Below, one piece after another: positions 56,103 through 64,000 of a stretch of 64,000 nucleotides of DNA. Every line of letters begins with the position of its first letter. Position 1 is the first letter of the stretch. Source of the DNA: UBA1067 sp050874585 (lineage in GTDB: Bacteria; Verrucomicrobiota; Kiritimatiellia; RFP12; UBA1067). The notes under the pieces are model-generated. The model did no database searches. It saw nothing but the letters and a program-made list of their open reading frames with translations, and was not told the DNA's origin. Location of the stretch: the NCBI GenBank assembly GCA_050874585.1, contig JBNMKZ010000005.1, positions 1 through 64,000 of the forward strand. The letters are read 5' to 3'. Position numbers and translations under genes: made by a program.

Positions 56103-57083
56103 CTACAGTTCCTTGACGATCTGCTGGGCCGCCCGGACGGTGTTGCCTTCGCCATCCAGCACGCCAACGAACTCCGGCACAACCGACGCGGCCCCCGAGA
56201 CCGTCCGTAACCTGAACAACAGGACATACCGACGATAGTAGTGCTTCGGCATAAAGGTGCCGAACGGCGCGGCATCCAGCCCCGCCCGAACGTTGCCGAC
56301 AATCGTCGCCTCGTCCCCCAAACCGAAAGCCACAATCGGTCCGCCCGTCAAGGCGACATCTTCCTTCGCCTCGCTGTCCGAATATTCCGCGTCCGTCTCG
56401 TATCGCGCCAGCAGATCCTGTCCGCAGGCGCGGTAGATGGCGCGGCCGCGATTCGTCTTCGGATTGATGGCGGCGACATACATCTCGTTCGTCAGATTGC
56501 GGATAACGCAGGCGGACTGCTCGGGGTCGAGTCCGTTGCGCACGGTCGGGATGCCGCCGTCATCCCCGATGCCGTAGAGACGGTACGCCGTCTGCGCCTC
56601 CTCATCCGCCAAATTGGCGTAAAGGTCGTGAAAGGCGAGGTGCCGCAACCCGAGCCGAAGAACCAGGCCCTCGACTTCCACCCGGCTAAGCGAATAAAGG
56701 CACAGGACATCCGTCAGGTTAGGCGAAAGCCCCCGATTGCGTTCGGCAACCGCTTCGGGCGGTGGCGTGCCAAGGTCAGTCGGCCCACGGTAGAACCCAC
56801 CCGAAACCAAGTTCGTGACGATTGTCGCGCCAAACCCGTCACCAGCCCCGCGCTCGATTCCTCCGACCCGCGCTCCAAGAAGCGCGTCCAGGCGATTCAG
56901 GCGATTGCCCTCAATTGAAAGGAATCCCTCAACGCCGCGTTCGACCGCCTTCTGATTGGCAATCGACACCCGTCGGGCGGAGGACTCCTTGAGTCCGCCG
57001 ACCTTGTTGACGGCCAAGGTTGAGATAATGGCGATGATGGCGATGACCATCAGCAGTTCAATAAGCGTAAATGCCTTCTTCAT
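56103..57083 (-). CDS. long pseudopilin with Ala at the cleavage site
   Basis: The N-terminus MKKA-FTLIELLMVIAIIAIISTLAV is a type IV prepilin signal, but the residue before the cleavage site is Ala, not the usual Gly. The 326-residue product has a long exposed domain whose end (YRRYVLLFRLR, FVGVLDGEGNTVRAAQQI) is paralogous to the downstream pseudopilin. It lies 29 bases after the secretin gene. Prepilin peptidase would be needed but is not encoded in this window. Confidence 0.8.
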   Translation of the reverse strand: MKKAFTLIELLMVIAIIAIISTLAVNKVGGLKESSARRVSIANQKAVERGVEGFLSIEGNRLNRLDALLGARVGGIERGAGDGFGATIVTNLVSGGFYRGPTDLGTPPPEAVAERNRGLSPNLTDVLCLYSLSRVEVEGLVLRLGLRHLAFHDLYANLADEEAQTAYRLYGIGDDGGIPTVRNGLDPEQSACVIRNLTNEMYVAAINPKTNRGRAIYRACGQDLLARYETDAEYSDSEAKEDVALTGGPIVAFGLGDEATIVGNVRAGLDAAPFGTFMPKHYYRRYVLLFRLRTVSGAASVVPEFVGVLDGEGNTVRAAQQIVKEL

Positions 57084-57112
57084 CTAATCCTCTCTTTCTT
57101 TTCGAATACCCG

Positions 57113-59299
57113 TCACTTGACAATGTTGGTGATGTCATCGAGAACATTCCGCTCGGGCGCCGAACCATCATCCTTCTTGAAGATGCCCATATTGGGTCGA
57201 CCGTCGGCCGTCGGGTGCGCCGACAGTGCCTTCAACAGCTCTTCCGAGATGCGCCCGCCTTCATAGGGCGTTGAAATGACGTGCGGCCGAATGAGCACGA
57301 TGAGTTCCGTCCGTTGCTTGCCCTTCTCGGTGCCGCGGAAGAGCCATCCCAGCAAGGGAATCGACCCCAGAATGGGCGTTCGTGTGTAAATTTCCTTTTC
57401 CGTCTCGCGGATAAGGCCGCCAGCCATCACCGTCATGCCGTCCTTGGCGACGAACGTGCCCGTGAGGGAACGCGAGTAGACGACATCCACTGCCGTTTGG
57501 GCCACCGGCTCAACGCTCCCGGATGTGTAAATTGGAATCTTGCCGCCATTTTCCTGTACTTCCGAATTCTCCTGCAGGAGCCTCAAAGTCACCGTCTTGT
57601 CGGAATTGATGTTCGGCGTAATCAGTAGCATCGTGCCGACATCCTGATACTCGAACTCTGTCGCCGGCGCCGTCACGGTCTGCCGTTCGCCAATGACGAC
57701 CTGACCGGAAATGCCCTTGACAATCGGATGCTCGTGGCCGTCGAAGATGCGGGAGACCTCGTTGTTGGCGACCAAAAGCGTTGGCGTGGCAAGCGTCTTG
57801 ACCTTGCCATCCTTCTGGAGCAGCTGAATGCGTGCGGCGATGTTGCGGCTTACGACCTGGAAGCTCATCGCCCCCGCAATCGTCGGCTCCGAGGCAACGG
57901 GCGAGAACCCAGGGAAGCCAGCCAGCACATTGTTCGCCGGATAGACCTGGTTGCCGTTGGCATCCGTCCCCGAAACCGTCAGGTTCTTCTCTCGATTGAA
58001 GCTGTAGCTGAACTCCGCCTCGTAATCGTCCGTAATGTCCAGTTCGAGGACCTTGACCTCCATCAGAACCATCGGTGTCGGAACGTCCAGCTTCTTCACG
58101 AGCGACCGAATCTCGTCCATCACGCGGACATCACTCGTCCGTACGACGAGCATATTGTTCTTGCGCGACAGCGTCACGAAAATATTCGCCGAACCAGGAT
58201 GAGAGAGACCGTAGACTTCGTCAAACTCATTCGTCGCTCCCGTCTGATAGGCCGACTCAAGGCGCTTTGCATCCGCCGTCGTCAGAATGTTGTTCAACGA
58301 GTTGAACCGCCGCCGCGCACGCGGATTGATCTGGTCCCATTGCGAAAGACGCGAAAACGCATTGCCGCGGCTGAACGAGAATGTTCCAGACCCCGTGCGG
58401 GAGCTGGTGGACGAGGCCCGCGTCGTGTTCATCTCAAGGAAGGTCGACCCGCCGTTCTCATCCAGCACGCGGAAGCGGCGGAACCGCCGCGAGAGATCGT
58501 TTTCATCGTCCTCATCCAGTTCTTCCTCTCCAAGCGAAAGGAGCGTACGGTCTGGATAGAGTCCATAGATGACGCTGGCGACCTCGATGACATTCGGATA
58601 GAGAAGCGTAAATGTCTCCGTCGCCTCCTCGCGAAAGGACGTCAAGTTGTCGTTATACTCCTTCATCGTCGTAATGCGGATGACGGACCCATTCGGCTCG
58701 CGGCGGAACCAAAGTCCCGTTGCGCGGCAGATTTCCTCGACCGCCGCATCCGCCGAGACATTGCGCAGAAAGATCGAGACCGTCTTGTCGGCGGTTGCGT
58801 CGGAGGCGGAAATGTTCACGCCCGCCTGGTCCGCCACCAGGCGCATCAGCAAGCCGATGGGAACGGATTCGCATTCCAGGTAACGGATAAATTCAGTTGG
58901 TGCATTCGTGGGAGCCGCGAGCGGCGAATAAGTTCCAGCAAGGAAGAACCCGTTCGTACCCGATGCCGAGGCGAGTTCGACCCCTCTCACCGTTACCGAT
59001 CGAATGTCCACATCAAGGCGTACGCCGTTCACCGTTTCCGGCAGAACGCTCCCCTGCCGGACAATGGTCGCCTGCTCGGGGCTTCGTCCAACGAGAGCCA
59101 CGCCCTCGTCTCCACGCCCAATGACCAGGGCATGAAGCCTCATCGCATCCGAGCCAGCCAGTTCCCGCGTCAGGTGTTCGGCCATCGCCTCCACGGGACG
59201 AGTCGGATCGGACGATTCCGCAGAAAGTCCCGCCATTCCAAGCAGGCACGCCATCGCGAACAACCCAAACCGACCAATTTTCTGTCTTTTCCGTTCCAT
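57113..59299 (-). CDS. secretin of the GspD/PilQ family
   Basis: The 728-residue protein has a signal peptide (about 9-28), then a PilP/GspC-like segment (RSPEQATIVRQGSVL, VRGVELAS). N-domains follow (SADAAVEEICRATGLWFRREPNG and NNMLVVRTSDVRVMDEI), with an acidic and Ser/Arg-rich insert (260-320). The secretin core is at about 470-690: VGTMLLITPNI and PILGSIPLLGWLFR. It forms the outer-membrane gate for pseudopilus- or pilus-driven traffic. The joined PilP-like part may replace a separate inner-membrane connector. Confidence 0.9.
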   Translation of the reverse strand: MERKRQKIGRFGLFAMACLLGMAGLSAESSDPTRPVEAMAEHLTRELAGSDAMRLHALVIGRGDEGVALVGRSPEQATIVRQGSVLPETVNGVRLDVDIRSVTVRGVELASASGTNGFFLAGTYSPLAAPTNAPTEFIRYLECESVPIGLLMRLVADQAGVNISASDATADKTVSIFLRNVSADAAVEEICRATGLWFRREPNGSVIRITTMKEYNDNLTSFREEATETFTLLYPNVIEVASVIYGLYPDRTLLSLGEEELDEDDENDLSRRFRRFRVLDENGGSTFLEMNTTRASSTSSRTGSGTFSFSRGNAFSRLSQWDQINPRARRRFNSLNNILTTADAKRLESAYQTGATNEFDEVYGLSHPGSANIFVTLSRKNNMLVVRTSDVRVMDEIRSLVKKLDVPTPMVLMEVKVLELDITDDYEAEFSYSFNREKNLTVSGTDANGNQVYPANNVLAGFPGFSPVASEPTIAGAMSFQVVSRNIAARIQLLQKDGKVKTLATPTLLVANNEVSRIFDGHEHPIVKGISGQVVIGERQTVTAPATEFEYQDVGTMLLITPNINSDKTVTLRLLQENSEVQENGGKIPIYTSGSVEPVAQTAVDVVYSRSLTGTFVAKDGMTVMAGGLIRETEKEIYTRTPILGSIPLLGWLFRGTEKGKQRTELIVLIRPHVISTPYEGGRISEELLKALSAHPTADGRPNMGIFKKDDGSAPERNVLDDITNIVK

Positions 59300-59314
59300 C
59301 CGTTTCTCCTCTTC

Positions 59315-60526
59315 TCAATTCGTTCCGGCCATGGCAAACAGGGCCATGAAAAACGCCACGTACACAAAGCCGACGATGCCACCCGTAATGCAGATTGTCA
59401 CGGGTTCGATGAGCAATCCAAAGCGTTTCACCGCAAGCGCAAGCAGCATCTCATGGAATCGCGCCGTCTCGCCAAAGATCTCGGGCAATGTTCCCGTCAC
59501 CTCACCGACGGCCGCCATCCGCCGCAGCATCGGCGTAAACTCGACGGCCGGGCTGAGACTGTCGGCAAGCGTTCCGCCGCGCAGGACAATTTCATGCGCC
59601 GTCTCAATGCGCCGCCTGAACCGGCGATTGGACATGAGCCGCGCACCCGTCGTCAGCGAATCAAGAAGCGTCATGCCCGACTCGGTCATCATCTGCATCG
59701 ACCGCGCAAAAAGTGCCGTCCCGGCCAGCCGAAGAATTCGCCCTGTCACCGGCAGACGCAGAAGAAAGGCATCCTCCATTTCGCGTCCGCCGCGCAGTAG
59801 ACGCAGAAGTGCCCAACCACCCAAGATGCCGCCCACGGCAATCAGAATCGTGATGCCATGGACATTCACCCAATCGGAGACATCTACCAGCAGCTGGGTC
59901 ATCGCCGGAAGTGCCGCGCCGCCCGACACAAGAAATTCCGCAACCTTCGGTATCACGGCAATCACGAGATATGCGCTGACACCAATCGCCATCAGCACGG
60001 CAATAATTGGATAGACCAGCGCATTCACAACAGACGAACGGAGATTTCGCCGCGCCTCCAACTGATCCGCCGCACGGGTAATCGCATACTCAAGTTCACC
60101 CGACCGCTCCCCTACCTCACCAAGGCGGATGACTATTTCGGGGAAACGCCCTTTCCCCTCCGAGAGCGCCTCCGCAAACGAATGCCCGTGGATAATCGAC
60201 TCCCGGACTCGCCTCCATGTCCGCCGCGCACGAGGCGATGCCGACTGCTCCTCAACCGTTGAAAGCGCACTGACCAGCGTCACGCCGCTACGCAGCATGG
60301 CGGCCAACTGCCGCAGTCCCATTTCGATGTCAAAGGTCGTCATCGGCTTCAGCCATGACCAGTGCCACGGGCCGGGCAGGCCGTCTGAATCGGAAACCGT
60401 TTCAACACCGATGACGAGCAGTCGCTCCGCCCTGAGGCTTTCCATAAGGGCCGTGCGGGAATCCGCCTCACGCGAATCCGTCCGCGTGAGACCAGCAGAA
60501 TCTCGTACTCGAACCCTGAAGCGCAT
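59315..60526 (-). CDS. GspF/PilC platform protein
   Basis: The 403-residue product has two repeated T2SSF domains (about 70-195 and 270-395), each with the QLAAMLRSGVTLVSALSTV or MQMMTESGMTLLDSLTTG pattern, and three membrane helices (LIYPIIAVLMAIGVSAYLVIAVIP-like near 165-195, one near 220 and one at the end). It forms the inner-membrane platform on which the assembly ATPase acts. Its first base is shared with the end of gspE. It is 16 bases upstream of the secretin. Confidence 0.9.
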   Translation of the reverse strand: MRFRVRVRDSAGLTRTDSREADSRTALMESLRAERLLVIGVETVSDSDGLPGPWHWSWLKPMTTFDIEMGLRQLAAMLRSGVTLVSALSTVEEQSASPRARRTWRRVRESIIHGHSFAEALSEGKGRFPEIVIRLGEVGERSGELEYAITRAADQLEARRNLRSSVVNALVYPIIAVLMAIGVSAYLVIAVIPKVAEFLVSGGAALPAMTQLLVDVSDWVNVHGITILIAVGGILGGWALLRLLRGGREMEDAFLLRLPVTGRILRLAGTALFARSMQMMTESGMTLLDSLTTGARLMSNRRFRRRIETAHEIVLRGGTLADSLSPAVEFTPMLRRMAAVGEVTGTLPEIFGETARFHEMLLALAVKRFGLLIEPVTICITGGIVGFVYVAFFMALFAMAGTN

Positions 60527-61683
60527 CAGTCGCCCACCGCCTTGATGACTTCCGCAATGGATGTCACCCCTTCCAAAACCTTTGTCTGCGCATCCATTCG
60601 CATAGGAAGGAACTCCTGCTCGCCCATGGCTGGCTCATACAGTTCAAAGAGTCCGATGCGCCCGACATAACCGCGACCACCGCAATCCACGCATCCCCGC
60701 GCACGAAAAAGGCGCATCCCCGGTGTGCGATTCAATCCCAGGGCAACGAGTTCGGCATCGGTCGGTTCGTAGGCTTCGCGGCACTTCGGACACAGCCGAC
60801 GAACAAGCCGCTGAGCCACCGAAAGTCTGAGCGTCGCTGCGGCCAGGCTCGGGTCAAGCCCCATGTCGACAAGTCGCGTCACCGTGGACTTCGCGTCATT
60901 CGTATGGAGCGTCGAGAGAACCAGGTGTCCGGTCAGTGCCGCCTTGACGGCGGCATCAAGCGAGTCTGAATCGCGAACTTCACCAATCATGACGACATCG
61001 GGATCATGCCGGAGGAGCGACTTTAACGCCTTGGCGAAATTGACCTTGTCGGCGGAATCGACCTCGGCCTGCGCAACACCCGCAATCTCATACTCAATCG
61101 GGTCCTCCACCGTAATGATATTCAGCGAATCCCGCTTCATAAGCTCATTGATTGCCGCATAGAGCGTCGTCGTCTTTCCGCTCCCCGTCGGGCCTGTCAG
61201 CAGAACAAGGCCAAACGGTCGGCGAAGCACCTTGTCAAAGAGGGCGCGATCGTATGCGGACATCCCGAGATCATCCATCGACAGCCGCCGTCCACCAACT
61301 TCCAGCAGACGGAGCGTGATGCGCTCACCATGCCTAACGGGAAGCGTCGCCATTCGGATGTCGAGCGGCGGTTGATTAAAGGCCCCAATCCCAGACGGTC
61401 GCCAGGTAAATCCACCATCCTGCGGCGCCCGACGCTCGGCGATGTCAAGCGACGAAAGAACCTTCAGTCGGCTCGTCAACGAACTTTGCATGGACGCCGG
61501 AACGCGTAGGACTTCCTCCAATTCCCCATCAATACGAAACCGAACGCGCACCGAGTCGGCAAGCGGGTCGATATGCACATCCGAGGCATGAAGGAATAGG
61601 CCCGCCCGAAGAATCCGATCGACGAGTTGAACGCTGTCTGTCAGCGTCTCGGCGTGTGCAAGGAGCTGTTCAGCTGAAAGCAT
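60526..61683 (-). CDS. GspE/PilB assembly ATPase
   Basis: The 385-residue ATPase has a shortened N-terminal part (about 1-130, with DVHIDPLADSVRVRFRIDGE) and the catalytic domain: Walker A TGPTGSGKTTT, Asp box TVEDPIEYEI, Walker B PDVVMIGEVRDSDSL and His box HLVLSTLHTNDA. CPKCREAYEP and RGCVDCGGRGY supply the four zinc cysteines of GspE. Without the N1 domain it is shorter than typical PilB. It overlaps pilT by 14 bases and powers pilin insertion. Confidence 0.92.
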   Translation of the reverse strand: MLSAEQLLAHAETLTDSVQLVDRILRAGLFLHASDVHIDPLADSVRVRFRIDGELEEVLRVPASMQSSLTSRLKVLSSLDIAERRAPQDGGFTWRPSGIGAFNQPPLDIRMATLPVRHGERITLRLLEVGGRRLSMDDLGMSAYDRALFDKVLRRPFGLVLLTGPTGSGKTTTLYAAINELMKRDSLNIITVEDPIEYEIAGVAQAEVDSADKVNFAKALKSLLRHDPDVVMIGEVRDSDSLDAAVKAALTGHLVLSTLHTNDAKSTVTRLVDMGLDPSLAAATLRLSVAQRLVRRLCPKCREAYEPTDAELVALGLNRTPGMRLFRARGCVDCGGRGYVGRIGLFELYEPAMGEQEFLPMRMDAQTKVLEGVTSIAEVIKAVGD

Positions 61684-62782
61684 GGCGGATGCGCTCCTTC
61701 AACTGTTCCGGATTCTTCGAATTGGCGAGTGCCGTGCGCTCGTCAATCAGGCCCGATACGCACAGCGCACACAGGGACTGGTCCATCGTCTTCATGCCGA
61801 CGGCCGCCCCCGTCTCAATCTGTGAATAAAGTTGGGGTGTCCGCCCCGTGGCAATCAAATTGCCGACGGCCGGCGTATTGACGAGAAGTTCGCAGGCGAG
61901 GCAACGGCCTGAGCCATCCTGCCGCGCCAGGAGCCGTTGCGCAAAAATGCCGCGCAAGACGAGTGCCAACTGGCGACGGATGCTATTCTGCTCGTCGGAT
62001 GGGAAGACCGAGACAAGCCGCTCAACCGCCCCGGCACAGTCCCCCGCATGAAGAGTTGTAAAGACTAGATGCCCCGTCTCCGCCGCCCGAAGGGCCGTGC
62101 GAATCGTATCCAGGTCTCGAATCTCACCGACGAGAATGACATCCGGATCCTGTCGAAGCGATTCGACGAGCGCAGCATTGAAACTCCGCGCATCTCGCCC
62201 GACCTGTCGCTGACTGATGAAACACCGCGCCGGCTTGTGAACGTACTCAATCGGATCCTCGATCGTAATCACGTGTCCATAGCGCGTACTGTTGATTCGG
62301 TCAAGCACCGTCGCCAGCGTCGTGGACTTGCCACTACCCGTCGCGCCCGTAACGACGACAAGCCCATTGAGTTCGGAACAGAAGTCCTCAAGGCGACGCG
62401 GCAATCCCAGCTCCGCGAATGACCTGAACTTCGAATCTAACCGCCGAAGGGCAATCGCGTGCCGCGACGACTCGCAGAAGATGTTGAACCGGTAGCGAAT
62501 GCCAGCCGGACTGGTCAGTGCGCCATCCAGCGCACCTTCCCGATTTAGCAGGAGACGGACTTTCTCCGTGCCATCCGGGCAGCCAATCGGCAATGTCCAT
62601 AGCCCGAGCTCCATCACCAGCGCGTCAACCGCCCGCATATCGTATGCACTCAGCCCCCCCCTCTCGACCAAACTGCCGCGAATGCGGAAGCGCGGACGCT
62701 GCCCCACCATCAAGTGAATGTCACTCGCCTCGAACTCCTCGCCCAACGCCAGCAAATTCTTCAATTGTTCACTCATTCCCAT
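61670..62782 (-). CDS. PilT-like retraction ATPase
   Basis: The 370-residue protein follows the PilT layout: SDIHLMVGQRPRFRIRG, Walker A TGATGSGKSTT, the Asp box TIEDPIEYVH, RQVGRDARSFNAAL, Walker B PDVILVGEIRDLDTI and the His box HLVFTTLHAG. PilT disassembles pili and pulls, which argues for a pilus-type dynamic system over a plain type II secretion system. It lies after the PilO-like gene by 18 bases. Confidence 0.9.
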   Translation of the reverse strand: MGMSEQLKNLLALGEEFEASDIHLMVGQRPRFRIRGSLVERGGLSAYDMRAVDALVMELGLWTLPIGCPDGTEKVRLLLNREGALDGALTSPAGIRYRFNIFCESSRHAIALRRLDSKFRSFAELGLPRRLEDFCSELNGLVVVTGATGSGKSTTLATVLDRINSTRYGHVITIEDPIEYVHKPARCFISQRQVGRDARSFNAALVESLRQDPDVILVGEIRDLDTIRTALRAAETGHLVFTTLHAGDCAGAVERLVSVFPSDEQNSIRRQLALVLRGIFAQRLLARQDGSGRCLACELLVNTPAVGNLIATGRTPQLYSQIETGAAVGMKTMDQSLCALCVSGLIDERTALANSKNPEQLKERIRHAFS

Positions 62783-62800
62783 TTTCCAACACCCCTCCCT

Positions 62801-63394
62801 TCAAAGCCAAATGGACAAGTTCCACCGCCCACGCGACCCCTCCGTCATTTCAAGACGCTCCGGCACAACCGCCATTTTCAGGATCTCGAACCGTTCAAGG
62901 GCCTTCACGACCTGCGGGTAGCGTCCCTCAACGGAAAAGACTCGGAGGATCGGTTGCTCACAGGCTCCCGCCGCCTTCAGTCGTTCGCCGCCAATGGACG
63001 CGTGGGCATCGCCTGCCCAGGACAATCCTTCGCCGCGCTCCTCCACTGAGCTGGAAGTGACGGACGTGACGAGCAGCCCGCTCGCCCGAAGGACTGACAA
63101 AACGCCGCGCTCGCGCTCGGCCTGCGGAACCCCACCGACCGTTCTGACCTGAACGGTTGGTGGCGGCATCTTTCGCTCGGCCGCAAGCTCCTCCTCCGCG
63201 CTCGCCAATTCCCGGCGGGCCTTCGCCATCTCAAACGCGAAGTTTTCTTCTGAAACAAGCGTTGCCTGCCGCCGCTCAAGTTCACCGATGCGACGCACGG
63301 CATCCGTACGCCACCCAAACCAATAAACTGCCGCGACCGCAAGCGGGAACGCCACGGCAAGAAAAACCAAGTCTTTTGTCCTGACTTCAATCAT
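62801..63394 (-). CDS. PilO/GspM-like alignment protein
   Basis: The 197-residue product has one membrane helix (about 8-26), then a coiled-coil (35-75, RRIGELERRQATL, ELASAEEELAAERK) and a small C-terminal domain with an RVFSVEGRYPQVVKALERFE stretch, the ferredoxin-like type of PilO/GspM. It overlaps the PilN-like gene by 8 bases. Assignment is by topology and neighbours; sequence conservation in this family is low. Confidence 0.65.
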   Translation of the reverse strand: MIEVRTKDLVFLAVAFPLAVAAVYWFGWRTDAVRRIGELERRQATLVSEENFAFEMAKARRELASAEEELAAERKMPPPTVQVRTVGGVPQAERERGVLSVLRASGLLVTSVTSSSVEERGEGLSWAGDAHASIGGERLKAAGACEQPILRVFSVEGRYPQVVKALERFEILKMAVVPERLEMTEGSRGRWNLSIWL

Positions 63395-63989
63395 GGTTCA
63401 GCACACATTCAAATGTTGTCAATGGGCCTGTGCCGTGCGCGGCAATCGGCCCCGGCTCAAGAATCCATCCGCAAGCCGCGCCCCGCGTTGACAGGATGGA
63501 CATCGTCTCTGCGGCGGCATCGGCCGAAAGTGCCGCCGCTCGAAGCACCATCTGCCGCGGGCCTCCAGCCATCGACTCCACAACTGCCCGCTCACCACAA
63601 GCCGTTGCAATTTCCATCAGAATCTCGCGATAGGCCGAACGCAATTGCGCCACTTCGTCCTGAGCCCGCTCCATGGCTTGTCTCCCCGAGCGGATGAGCC
63701 GGGCCTCCTCGCGTTTCTGCCGCGCCGCCGTGCGAATGCCACTAACCTGCGAATCAAGAATCCCCTGCCGCGCAACAATCCGCCCGAGGCGGCTCCGATT
63801 CCAGGACTGCCATGCAAAATCCGCGCCCACGAGCAGAAGGACGAGTGCGCCAACAACCAGGGCTGGCCTCAGCCAACGCCCAAAATCGCCGCGTCCAACG
63901 CGCCGCCCCACCCGCCGACGCACGACGACGTCATAAACCCGCACGGATGGGTCGTCCTCTTCGACTGGCTCATATCTGACCTCTGCCAC
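63387..63989 (-). CDS. PilN/GspL-like alignment protein, possibly longer than the window
   Basis: The 200-residue product has a basic cytoplasmic N-terminus (VVRRRVGRRVGRGD), one membrane helix (about 42-58), a coiled coil (70-120) and a C-terminal beta-rich domain. This is the topology of PilN. The GTG at 63989 is a guess, because the frame remains open to the window edge, so the N-terminal part (or a PilM-like region joined to it) may lie outside. It is the first gene seen of the pilus operon. Confidence 0.6.
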   Translation of the reverse strand: MAEVRYEPVEEDDPSVRVYDVVVRRRVGRRVGRGDFGRWLRPALVVGALVLLLVGADFAWQSWNRSRLGRIVARQGILDSQVSGIRTAARQKREEARLIRSGRQAMERAQDEVAQLRSAYREILMEIATACGERAVVESMAGGPRQMVLRAAALSADAAAETMSILSTRGAACGWILEPGPIAAHGTGPLTTFECVLNHD

Positions 63990-64000
63990 ATCCGCCGTGA

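Noticed and set aside
57728..59800. A 690-residue open frame on the plus strand
   Set aside because: It is antisense to the secretin and GspF genes, which have clear motifs; no ribosome binding site or known domain.

Overview
The window is a bacterial chromosomal segment, moderately GC-rich by eye and almost fully coding. It most likely comes from the PVC superphylum, close to Verrucomicrobiota/Kiritimatiellota. The pointers are DUF2341/LamG secreted proteins, an exbB-exbD-exbD-DUF4159 operon, a eukaryotic-type hexokinase, large type-II-secretion-like pseudopilins, an EF-Tu with an unusual switch I that I recall from Verrucomicrobia, and a tRNA-Thr/tuf/rpmG/tRNA-Trp/secE/nusG/rplKAJL run like that of Chlamydia. 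The assignment is inference. There is no rRNA, CRISPR array, transposase or prophage.

Layout. 1-98 is one copy of a 98-bp element of three palindromes; its inverted partner lies at 54295-54392. 0.27-2.1 kb holds three small unrecognised genes. 2.4-12.3 kb is a tight, often overlapping minus-strand series: nagA, dnaX, nfeD-like, htpX, an EamA permease, a response regulator, a serine hydrolase lipoprotein, a doubly truncated ModF-like ABC ATPase, a U32-like protein and a methyltransferase. 12.3-15.9 kb is a promoter-led ExbB/ExbD/ExbD/TonB-stub/DUF4159 operon. 16.1-21.2 kb carries a SurA-like foldase, hexokinase, rsmA, an AsmA-like protein and tRNA-Glu/tRNA-Leu. 21.3-28.5 kb has an N-domain-less clpB, a 63-bp tandem-repeat secreted protein, a triple DUF2341/LamG protein and a TIM-barrel protein. 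28.6-29.4 kb is a long hairpin followed by plus-strand rpmI-rplT.

29.7-42.7 kb is a carbohydrate-utilisation locus: enolase-superfamily dehydratase, MFS transporter, frameshifted SDR, a double glycoside hydrolase and an amber-interrupted LamG protein, divergent from a XylR/AraC-type regulator behind repeated operator-like sites. Convergent to the regulator is a fused binding-protein/permease ABC gene, then a DJ-1 family gene. 42.7-51.6 kb is housekeeping: a membrane-anchored RRM protein, rpoD, mgtC and the ribosomal/EF-Tu operon without rpoBC. 51.8-54.1 kb is a phytase-like secreted protein; 54.1-54.9 kb is non-coding with the second 98-bp element and a candidate structured RNA. 54.9-64 kb is a type IV pilus/type II secretion-like operon (PilN-like, PilO-like, PilT, GspE, GspF, secretin, two long pseudopilins) that runs to the window edge.

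The surface-facing genes suggest a saccharolytic host- or gut-associated organism: secreted glycan-binding and glycan-cleaving proteins, uptake systems, sugar-acid catabolism, hexose phosphorylation and GlcNAc-6-P deacetylation, with pilus/secretin and ExbB-type envelope machines. No start site or promoter was tested; starts were chosen from ribosome binding sites read in the sequence.
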